Source: Alphaproteobacteria bacterium (GTDB lineage Bacteria > Pseudomonadota > Alphaproteobacteria > Rhizobiales > Hyphomicrobiaceae). Taken from it: DNA of 5,625 nt. A program made the position numbers and the translations under genes. Location: positions 1-5,625 of the forward strand of contig VBAB01000438.1 in NCBI GenBank assembly GCA_005888525.1. Direction: 5' to 3'. Positions 1 to 5,145 of this stretch are shown here, piece after piece. The notes beneath the pieces are model-generated. The model was not told the origin of the DNA and ran no database searches. It was given only the letters and a program-made list of their open reading frames with translations. Every line of letters starts with the position of its first letter. The first letter of the stretch is position 1.

Positions 1-609
1 GTCGGTCGGCTTGGCGCCGGGGCCGGCGGGAGCCTTCTCGACCGTCTTGATCGGCGGTGTTGCCTGGGGCTGTCCCGTTTGGTCATCGTCGGGCCTGCTC
101 ACGATCTGCAGCTCGGTGGTGGGTTTCAGCTTGGCGAATGCCGGCAGCGTCTCGCAGTCGACGACGGTTGGCGCCTCAGCGGCGTCGGTCCGCCAAGTGC
201 CCTCGGCCTCGTACCAGCGGTTGCTGCCGTAGAACCAGGTCCCGTCCTTGAACGTCCAAGCATACTTGCCGGTCCAGCAGTGATTGTTGCCGTCACACCA
301 TGCCTTGCTGGCGAGATCGTACACGCGACCCTTGCCGTCAGCATAGCGAATGATGGCGGCAGCCGGCAGGGCCACGAGCTTGGCCCGCTTCTCGCGAGCC
401 TCTTCGGCCTTATACCCCGACGCCACGTAGCTGTCGCGACGAAACACGCGGTGGTGGTGATGGTTGCTCGGGGCGCTGGAGAATTTCATGCCGCCGCCCG
501 AGTGGTGCCCGCCGCCGCCACCGCCGCCGCCCTTGGCCTGCGCCGCCGGCACCCATGTCGTGGTCGCGGCAAGGACCGCGGACGCGACGATCAGCATGGT
601 CTTGTTCAC
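1..609 (-). CDS. Secreted Gly/His-rich, Trp-rich protein of unknown function (3' end beyond window)
   Basis: An open frame runs from a GTG at 607-609 to the left edge with no stop, giving 203 codons; the C-terminus is missing. I chose the GTG because GGAG lies six bases before it and it gives a clean signal peptide: a short Lys-containing n-region, a hydrophobic core (about residues 5-18) and an AQA cleavage site after residue 25. An ATG four codons upstream (619-621) is in frame but has no SD. The mature protein begins with a run of eight Gly, then His and Gly clusters and four His at 50-53. It continues with a charged helix-like stretch (about 66-80) and a Trp-rich segment (residues 104-139) with Trp at 104, 112, 118, 125, 132 and 139 and Cys at 105 and 111. 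The visible end is Pro-, Ala- and Lys-rich, like a linker. The His-rich start could bind metal, but that is a guess. I do not recognise the family. Gene existence is well supported by coding character and the leader; function is unknown. Confidence 0.8.
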   Translation of the reverse strand, partial: MNKTMLIVASAVLAATTTWVPAAQAKGGGGGGGGHHSGGGMKFSSAPSNHHHHRVFRRDSYVASGYKAEEAREKRAKLVALPAAAIIRYADGKGRVYDLASKAWCDGNNHCWTGKYAWTFKDGTWFYGSNRWYEAEGTWRTDAAEAPTVVDCETLPAFAKLKPTTELQIVSRPDDDQTGQPQATPPIKTVEKAPAGPGAKPTD

Positions 610-611
610 TT

Positions 612-652
612 TCGTCTCCATTCATCGAACCAGGGGTTGATCATGGAGACGA
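612..652 (-). promoter_or_regulatory. Leader hairpin that would pair the SD of the left-edge gene
   Basis: On the plus strand CGTCTCCAT (613-621) and ATGGAGACG (643-651) are perfect inverted repeats, extended by a T-A pair at 612/652. Inside, ATC (624-626) pairs with GAT (639-641) and AACC (628-631) with GGTT (635-638), leaving a three-base loop and small bulges, about 17 pairs in all. In the minus-strand transcript the SD GGAG falls in the 3' arm and pairs with CTCC in the 5' arm, with the GTG start just outside the stem. This could restrain translation. A dimeric repressor operator is the alternative. The repeat is seen directly; its function is inferred. Confidence 0.45.
616..619 (-). promoter_or_regulatory. 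SD sequence that decides the GTG start of the left-edge gene
   Basis: GGAG on the minus strand is six bases from the GTG at 607-609. No comparable SD stands before the in-frame ATG at 619-621, which itself overlaps the SD. The four bases lie in the 3' arm of the 612-652 hairpin. Confidence 0.6.
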
Positions 653-852
653 CCCTGATCGATCCGGGCCATCGGCGCTGTTCCAAGTGATACAACGCGG
701 CGCCCGCAGAACGGCGGGGTGGACACTTCGTCGTGATCGCACCCGGCACGAGCCTGCCGAGTGGTCACGCGATGGTGCTTCGGGCTTTGGACTGAGACTC
801 GATTATGACGAGATCAGCGCTTCCGATCGACGCACGCAATGCGCAGAAAACG

Positions 853-2115
853 CTATCGGAATTTCGACACGCGCTCGGCCAGCTCTAAAATGAGTCTGGC
901 GTTGTCGGCGGCAGCTGTGCCGGTCGGCTCGCCCTTGTAGTTGATCCGCGGGTTCGACCAGTGAGGTATGCGCGGGCAGCCGCCACAGCCTTCCTTGTAG
1001 CTCATCATGTCCCGCCATTTGCTACCGTGCACGTATCCGTGCCCATAGGCGAACGGAACGTCGCTGTCGTCCACGAAGCGATCATGCCGCGCGCCCAGGA
1101 TGTGCCCTATCTCGTGTGCGATCGACATCGTGACTGCGGCGCACGCGTGATGCACGACGAAGAATGCTTCGTCCGACTCCGGTCCGATGCGCGTCGACAG
1201 ACCACAGCCATTCGGATTGTCGATGATGAGACCGACAATGTCCGCACGTTTCTCGTCGCGCAGCTTCTTCACGTCCTTGAACGGACCCAGCCCGTCCACC
1301 ATGCGATAAAGGTGATTGAACTGATCGCCGACACTGCCGTCGTAGTCGAGCAGCTGGCTGTGCACGAGCCGCAAGGTTATGTTGCCCAGGCCGCTGTTGC
1401 GAAACGTCTGGTTGGTCTCCTCTACCGCCAGGGCCAGCAGATCCGCGGGGTCGCGGATGTAATGCTTGGCGACATTGCTGGTGTAGAGGATCATGAGATC
1501 GATCGTGATGCTCTTGGCCTCGAGCGCCTGACGCTGCGCATCGGCAAATGGCGCAACGACCGGCTCGGGAGGTGCTGCGCGCGGCTTGGCCGCTTCCTCG
1601 GCGCCGGTTGCTGGGACGCTGTCGCGTGCGGCCCCTGGCGGGGGATGGTCCGCCGGTAGTTTGCGACGGTCCATCTCCGCGAAGGCGTTGACGCCGCCGC
1701 CCAAGCTCTCGATCGTGAAGATGGTGCCGTTGTAGGCGAAATACCCCGTCAGCACCGCGTTGCCCCACAGCATGAGCACGGCGCGCTCCCCCGTTTCCTC
1801 CACCGTGCCACTCCACGTGATGCTGCCGTCTTTCTGTACGACGGATGATTTTCGCAGGAGGGTGACGGACTTGCCTGCGCGCAACGGCAGCGTCACCTTC
1901 TCCCCGATGGGATCGGTTGGCGCTCTAGCGTAGTGAACATTCTCCGAAGGCGCAGACTTTGCGATCTTGCCGATGATCGCCTGCTGATCGGGCGTCAGGC
2001 TGGCAGACTCGCCGTCGGCAATTGCCGCCGCTGGTGCAAGAAGTACGAAAAGCGCAATCGGAGTCGCGATTTGAGAGAATCGGCAGCAAGAAGACCGAGA
2101 AGACTTTGTGTTCAC
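853..2115 (-). CDS. Secreted zinc metalloprotease, metzincin/reprolysin-like (M12B or M72 type)
   Basis: This 420-residue protein starts at GTG (2113-2115). An in-frame TGA two codons upstream rules out a longer form, and only a weak GGTGAG-like SD precedes it. Residues 1-33 form a signal peptide with cleavage probably after AIA. Residues 34 to about 200 are a pro-region: a beta-rich stretch at about 98-148, then a Pro/Ala-rich linker at 155-190. The catalytic domain (about 201-420) carries the metzincin motif HEIGHILGARHD, with zinc ligands His334, His338 and His344, catalytic base Glu335 and Asp345. The Met-turn is in DMMSY, with Met371 the likely Met. Cys304, 325, 377 and 380 could form two disulfides. 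The tail CPRIPHWSNP followed by PTG and ADNAR is typical of bacterial reprolysin-like enzymes. The pro-region has no Cys, so a cysteine switch is unlikely. It should cleave proteins in the periplasm or outside the cell; its substrate is unknown. M12B versus M72 (peptidyl-Asp) cannot be settled here. The neighbouring minus-strand secreted gene starts 243 bases downstream, probably as a separate unit. Confidence 0.92.
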   Translation of the reverse strand: MNTKSSRSSCCRFSQIATPIALFVLLAPAAAIADGESASLTPDQQAIIGKIAKSAPSENVHYARAPTDPIGEKVTLPLRAGKSVTLLRKSSVVQKDGSITWSGTVEETGERAVLMLWGNAVLTGYFAYNGTIFTIESLGGGVNAFAEMDRRKLPADHPPPGAARDSVPATGAEEAAKPRAAPPEPVVAPFADAQRQALEAKSITIDLMILYTSNVAKHYIRDPADLLALAVEETNQTFRNSGLGNITLRLVHSQLLDYDGSVGDQFNHLYRMVDGLGPFKDVKKLRDEKRADIVGLIIDNPNGCGLSTRIGPESDEAFFVVHHACAAVTMSIAHEIGHILGARHDRFVDDSDVPFAYGHGYVHGSKWRDMMSYKEGCGGCPRIPHWSNPRINYKGEPTGTAAADNARLILELAERVSKFR

Positions 2116-2283
2116 GGCTCACCAGTCGCGTAGGTTGCAAGGGACGCCCCGCCACAGCATCGATGGTTGTGCCCAGGAGCGATATCAGGCGAAATCCGGA
2201 GGCTGCGTCCTGCAATACCTCATACCGCCGAGCCAATGAATCGACCCGGAGCCGCGGACGGAGCTGTCTTTGAGCTCGCGGCC

Positions 2284-2306
2284 CGCCCTTCGACAGCCTC
2301 AGGGCG
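2284..2306. repeat. REP-like extragenic palindrome
   Basis: CGCCC (2284-2288) and GGGCG (2302-2306) are perfect inverted arms around a CCTTCGAC-A-GCCTCAGG core with near-twofold symmetry centred on 2295. The core closely matches a dispersed intergenic repeat common in high-GC proteobacteria (CCTTCGACAAGCTCAGG type), which I recognise from memory, not from a search. The minus strand reads through it as LRLSKG, a peptide often seen in spurious translations of this repeat. Only one copy lies in the window. Confidence 0.55.
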
Positions 2307-2429
2307 ACGCGGCGGAAATGCGTTAACCCACCTTCCAATATCGGGGTAAGCCCTGATGCATTGCCGATCGCCTTACGTGGATACTGCTTGGATAGGTTGC
2401 GCCGCACGTGGTCGCTTCGCGGCGACACA

Positions 2430-2471
2430 CGGCATGACGACTGGGGACTTACCAACGTCGTCATCGTGCCG
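2430..2471 (+). promoter_or_regulatory. Long imperfect hairpin in the leader of the small secreted protein gene
   Basis: ATGACGAC (2434-2441) and GTCGTCAT (2457-2464) are perfect 8-bp inverted repeats. The stem extends inward with TGG/CCA (2442-2444/2452-2454, with a two-base bulge) and outward with CGGC/GCCG (2430-2433/2468-2471, with a three-base bulge), about 15 pairs closed by a seven-base loop. It ends 44 bases before the ATG at 2516. It could be an operator, a 5'-UTR stability hairpin or an attenuator-like element. No T-run follows it, so it is not a canonical terminator. Confidence 0.4.
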
Positions 2472-2501
2472 AGACGTCGGGGTTCATCGCAACTCGGCAA
2501 C

Positions 2502-2508
2502 AAAGGAG
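2502..2508 (+). promoter_or_regulatory. Strong ribosome binding site of the small secreted protein gene
   Basis: AAAGGAG lies seven bases before the ATG at 2516-2518. It is the strongest SD in the window and fixes the start of this short gene. Confidence 0.8.
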
Positions 2509-2515
2509 AAGCCAC

Positions 2516-2830
2516 ATGAAGCGTTTTGCCCTTGCCATCATAGCCGTCGGCGCACTCAGCGCCCCGGCTGTGGCGGCCGACTGCGCCAAGGACTACAAGG
2601 ATTTCTGGCAGAACCTCGACCGCGAGAAATTCGCCAAGAAGTCCGCCGAGCAGATAGCGGATCTCAGCCGCACGGCTCTGCGCGGCTATGATGCCTGCAC
2701 GGCCGGCGACGAGCGCTTCACGGCCGACAACTTCTTCAAGCAGCTCGACTCGGAGAGATATGCGAAGGCGTCGGACATCTTCAATGGCGACGCTTTCGGG
2801 CCGGGCGGATCACCCAACGCGAAGAAGTAG
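2516..2830 (+). CDS. Small secreted two-cysteine protein with an internal duplication, unknown function
   Basis: The product is 104 residues, starting at ATG behind a strong SD. Residues 1-21 are a textbook signal peptide (Lys-Arg n-region, hydrophobic core, AVAA end), so the mature protein is about 83 residues and probably periplasmic. It is charged and looks mostly helical. Its two Cys, 23 and 61, could form one disulfide. Residues 29-43 (DFWQNLDREKFAKKS) and 72-86 (NFFKQLDSERYAKAS) match at 7 of 15 positions with further conservative changes, giving a repeated FxxxLDxExxAKxS-like motif. The C-terminus is a Gly/Pro/Lys tail. I do not recognise the family and infer no function. It stands alone on the plus strand, divergent from the metalloprotease and convergent with the acyl-CoA synthetase. 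A 64-nt palindrome begins 37 bases after its stop and may end its transcript. Confidence 0.85.
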   Translation: MKRFALAIIAVGALSAPAVAADCAKDYKDFWQNLDREKFAKKSAEQIADLSRTALRGYDACTAGDERFTADNFFKQLDSERYAKASDIFNGDAFGPGGSPNAKK

Positions 2831-2867
2831 AAATCTGGCGCTCACAGGGTGGCCGCTCATCGAGTCT

Positions 2868-2931
2868 TAGAGCGAGATTCACATTCCCGGACGGAAGCTT
2901 AGTGCTCCCATCCAGGAACGATCTCGCTCTA
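2868..2931. repeat. 64-nt palindrome between convergent genes; possible bidirectional terminator or dispersed repeat
   Basis: TAGAGCGAGAT (2868-2878) and ATCTCGCTCTA (2921-2931) are perfect 11-bp inverted repeats. The 42 bases between them add further pairs in register: TTCC/GGAA (2884-2887/2915-2918), GGA/TCC (2889-2891/2911-2913), GG/CC (2893-2894/2908-2909) and AGC/GCT (2896-2898/2904-2906). This gives about 23 pairs in one long hairpin. Its place between two convergent genes suits a two-way transcription terminator, but neither strand has a T-run after it. The alternative is a small dispersed palindromic repeat. Its last three bases are the TAG stop of the acyl-CoA synthetase gene. Confidence 0.6.
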
Positions 2932-5025
2932 GCGCAGCACCACCAGGGCGTCCGCGGCTACCACGCCGCTGCGGCCCGGCCCGACGAAGACGGGATTGAT
3001 GTCGAGCTCCTTGAGTCGGGGGCTGAGCGCGGTGGCCATCTTCGACACGGCAACCAGCGTCTCCGCCAGCGCCTCCTTGTCGGCCGGCGGCTTGCCGCGA
3101 TAGCCCTCGAACAGCTTGGCCGCGCGCAATTCCGCGATCATGTCGCGCGCGGTCTCGATGCCGAAGGGCGCCACGCGATAGGTCACGTCCTTCAGCACCT
3201 CGGTGAAGACGCCGCCGAGACCCAGCGCCACCACCGGCCCGAAGCTCGGGTCGTTGATGACGCCGATCAGCGTCTCCAGGCCGGACGCCATCTCCGACAC
3301 CAGCACGCCGTCGATGGCCGCGCCGGGCACATGCTTTCTCGCGTTGTCGACGACCAGCCGCGCGGCCTCGGCAAGCCCCTCGTGCGAGACGCCGAGCTTC
3401 ACGCCGCCGGCTTCCGTCTTGTGCGGCACGTCGCGTGAGACGACCTTCACCGCGAACGGCGCCTTCAGCCCTCTGCTCGCCGCGGCCACGTCGCTGCCGG
3501 TCGCAACGAGCACCTCCTTGGCCACCGGAATGCCGAACGTCCGCAGCACGGCCTTGCTCTCGGCCTCGTTGAGCGTGACGGAGCCGGTGGGCAGCTCGAG
3601 GCCCTTGGGCGTCGTGACGTTCGGCACCTTGCGCGGCAGCAGCCGCCGCCGGTCGTCGGCAAAGCGCGCCAGGATCGCCGCCGCGCGCGCAAGCCGCACC
3701 GGCGTGGTCACGAACGGCACGCCCGCCGCCGCCAGCGCCTTTGTGGCGGCCTCCGACTTGCCCTGCCGTCCCGACCACTGCACGCTCACGGGCTTGTCGG
3801 TCTTGGCTGCCGCGGCAGCGACGACCTCGCAGCAGTGCGCCGCGCTTGGGCCGGAAATCGATGCGATCAGGACCACCAGCTGGTCGAGCCCCTCGTCCGC
3901 CAGCACCAGCTCGAGCGTGCGGGCGAACAGCGTCTTGTCGTTGAACAGGGCGGCGGTGATGTCGGCGGGGTTCTCGGCCGAGCCGAACGCCGGGATCATC
4001 TGGCGCAGCCCGGCCAGCGTCTGCGGCGCGAAGGGCGGCAGGGTGAGGCCGCCGCGCACGGCCGCATCGGCGAACACCACGCCCGACCCGCCCGAGATCG
4101 ACAGCACGCCGACCGTGTTGCCCTTCGGCAGCCGGCCCTGCCCGAACAGCTTGGCGAGGTCGACGATGGGCTCCACATCGTCCACCTCGATGATGCCGCA
4201 CTGGCGCATTGCCGCGCGATAGAGATCGTAGGTGCCCGTCATATTGGCGGTGTGTGAGGCCGCGGCCTTGATGCCGGCGTCCGTGGTGCCGGCCTTCCAG
4301 ATCAGCACCGGCTTGCCGGTCTCGAGCGATTTGCGTCCGACATCGAGAAGGGGCCGCGCATCGGGCGTCCCCTCCAGGTAAGCGAAGGCCAGCGACGTGC
4401 CGGGATCGTCGAGGAAGGCCGAGAGCAGCTCGGGCATGGCTATGTCCGTCTCGTTGCCCGAGGAGACGCAGTAGCGAAAGCCCACGCCCTGCGCCTCGGC
4501 GAGATTGACGATGGCGTAGCCGAAGCCGCCGGACTGGAACGCACACGACACCGCACCGGGGCGAAAATCGGTTTCGTCCGCCACGCTGCCGAAGGCGGCG
4601 AACACCCGCGACTGGATCGAGAGCATGCCCTGGCAGTTGGGGCCGACGATGCGCACGCCGCTCTCGGCGACTGCGGCCTTGAGCTCCGCCTCGAGCTTGC
4701 GCCCCTCCGCCCCCGTCTCGCGGAAGCCCGCGGTCAGCACCACGGCGAACGGGATGCCGGCCTTGCCGCAGTCGCCGATGGCCTTGGCGACGCCGGCTGC
4801 CGGCACGGCCACCACGGCGAGGTCGCACGGGTCTTTCAGCGACATCACGTCCGGAAAGCAGGCGAGGCCGTGCAATTCAGGGTACTTGGGATTGATCGGG
4901 AAGATGCCGCCCTTGTAGCCGGCATTCTTGAGCGCCTTGATCGGGTGGCCGCCGATGCGGCCGAGGTCGGCGGACGCGCCGATGATGGCGATGCCTTTAG
5001 GGTGGAACAGACGCTCGAAGCTCAA
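2929..5025 (-). CDS. NDP-forming acyl-CoA synthetase (acetate--CoA ligase family, fused alpha-beta)
   Basis: The product of 698 residues interconverts an organic acid, CoA and ATP with acyl-CoA, ADP and phosphate in the cytosol. Family domains appear in the usual order: an N-terminal CoA-binding Rossmann domain (about 3-140; GIAIIGAS at 11-18, GPNCQG at 128-133), a succinyl-CoA-ligase-like flavodoxin domain (about 150-290), a second such domain (about 300-460; ISGGSG) and a C-terminal ATP-grasp domain (about 484-698; PHKTEAGGV, GLGGVFTEVLKDV, ELDINP). His258 in the SHTANMTG segment aligns with the phospho-accepting His of the family, and His535 in the HKT motif with the ATP-grasp His. All landmarks are present and length is normal. 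The start chosen is TTG (5023-5025), because GGGAGG lies six bases upstream; an earlier in-frame TTG at 5041-5043 lacks an SD. The acid substrate cannot be told: relatives use acetate, pimelate, or aromatic acids such as ferulate (FerA of Sphingobium SYK-6). It is 120 bases downstream of a same-strand gene, so co-transcription is uncertain. Confidence 0.93.
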   Translation of the reverse strand: MSFERLFHPKGIAIIGASADLGRIGGHPIKALKNAGYKGGIFPINPKYPELHGLACFPDVMSLKDPCDLAVVAVPAAGVAKAIGDCGKAGIPFAVVLTAGFRETGAEGRKLEAELKAAVAESGVRIVGPNCQGMLSIQSRVFAAFGSVADETDFRPGAVSCAFQSGGFGYAIVNLAEAQGVGFRYCVSSGNETDIAMPELLSAFLDDPGTSLAFAYLEGTPDARPLLDVGRKSLETGKPVLIWKAGTTDAGIKAAASHTANMTGTYDLYRAAMRQCGIIEVDDVEPIVDLAKLFGQGRLPKGNTVGVLSISGGSGVVFADAAVRGGLTLPPFAPQTLAGLRQMIPAFGSAENPADITAALFNDKTLFARTLELVLADEGLDQLVVLIASISGPSAAHCCEVVAAAAAKTDKPVSVQWSGRQGKSEAATKALAAAGVPFVTTPVRLARAAAILARFADDRRRLLPRKVPNVTTPKGLELPTGSVTLNEAESKAVLRTFGIPVAKEVLVATGSDVAAASRGLKAPFAVKVVSRDVPHKTEAGGVKLGVSHEGLAEAARLVVDNARKHVPGAAIDGVLVSEMASGLETLIGVINDPSFGPVVALGLGGVFTEVLKDVTYRVAPFGIETARDMIAELRAAKLFEGYRGKPPADKEALAETLVAVSKMATALSPRLKELDINPVFVGPGRSGVVAADALVVLR

Positions 5026-5028
5026 GGG

Positions 5029-5061
5029 CAACCTCCCGCGCAAGCAGCCAGACGGAGGTTG
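5029..5061 (-). promoter_or_regulatory. Anti-SD hairpin in the acyl-CoA synthetase leader
   Basis: In the minus-strand transcript CAACCTCC (5061-5054) can pair perfectly with GGAGGTTG (5036-5029) across a 17-base loop. The 5' arm contains CCTCC, the same sequence as the ribosomal anti-SD, and the 3' arm holds five of the six bases of the GGGAGG ribosome binding site, so the closed form would hide the site. The pairing is seen directly; a regulatory role (temperature, ligand or protein controlled) is inference. Confidence 0.4.
5032..5037 (-). promoter_or_regulatory. SD sequence that decides the TTG start of the acyl-CoA synthetase
   Basis: GGGAGG on the minus strand is six bases from the TTG at 5023-5025, while a TTG at 5029-5031 is too close and one at 5041-5043 lies upstream of it. 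Most of it lies in the 3' arm of the 5029-5061 hairpin. Confidence 0.65.
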
Positions 5062-5145
5062 TCACGCTCCCCCGGATCCGGACTCGAGAGGGGAAATTCG
5101 CACGCCTGCCCCGGCCGCGTCGACCCCGGCGGCCGCAGAGCTGCT

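Larger units (their letters stand above)
2116..2515. other. 400-bp divergent intergenic region
   Basis: This region separates the metalloprotease gene (minus) from the small secreted protein gene (plus), so it should carry both promoters. I could not find a convincing -35/-10 pair for either. It holds a REP-like palindrome at 2284-2306, a small hairpin at 2411-2426 (GTCGC/GCGAC arms) and a long imperfect hairpin at 2430-2471. Open frames crossing it lack a usable start or coding character, and one minus-strand frame merely runs on into the metalloprotease gene in another frame. I see no gene here. Confidence 0.6.

Noticed and set aside
79..690. 203-residue plus-strand frame antisense to the left-edge gene
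   Set aside because: It has no SD, and its composition is that of an antisense shadow. The minus-strand frame has a signal peptide, an SD and coherent composition.
643..690. Plus-strand minigene starting METTLIDPG (15 codons) at the hairpin arm
   Set aside because: The ATG is there only because the arm mirrors the minus-strand leader. There is no SD, and no support beyond chance.
744..759. CGGCA/TGCCG hairpin downstream of the metalloprotease gene as its terminator
   Set aside because: It has only five pairs with no T-run, about 95 bases past the stop; too weak to call.
1082..1816. 244-residue minus-strand frame inside the metalloprotease gene
   Set aside because: It is an Arg/Gly-rich out-of-frame shadow of the metalloprotease, whose own frame carries the full zinc motif.
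1925..2515. 196-residue minus-strand frame covering the intergenic region
   Set aside because: It runs through the REP-like repeat (reading LRLSKG) and ends inside the metalloprotease in another frame. It has no SD and no recognisable domain.
3203..4222. 339-residue plus-strand frame antisense to the synthetase
   Set aside because: It is Ser/Ala/Thr-rich antisense shadow with no SD and no domain, fully inside a well-supported gene.
2879..4828. 649-residue minus-strand frame overlapping the acyl-CoA synthetase
   Set aside because: It is Arg/Gly/Ala-rich low-complexity sequence typical of an alternative frame in high-GC DNA; the synthetase frame has all family motifs.
5026..5043. Earlier TTG (5041-5043) as the synthetase start
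   Set aside because: It has no SD before it, and the GGGAGG lies inside the proposed coding extension, at proper spacing from the TTG at 5023-5025.
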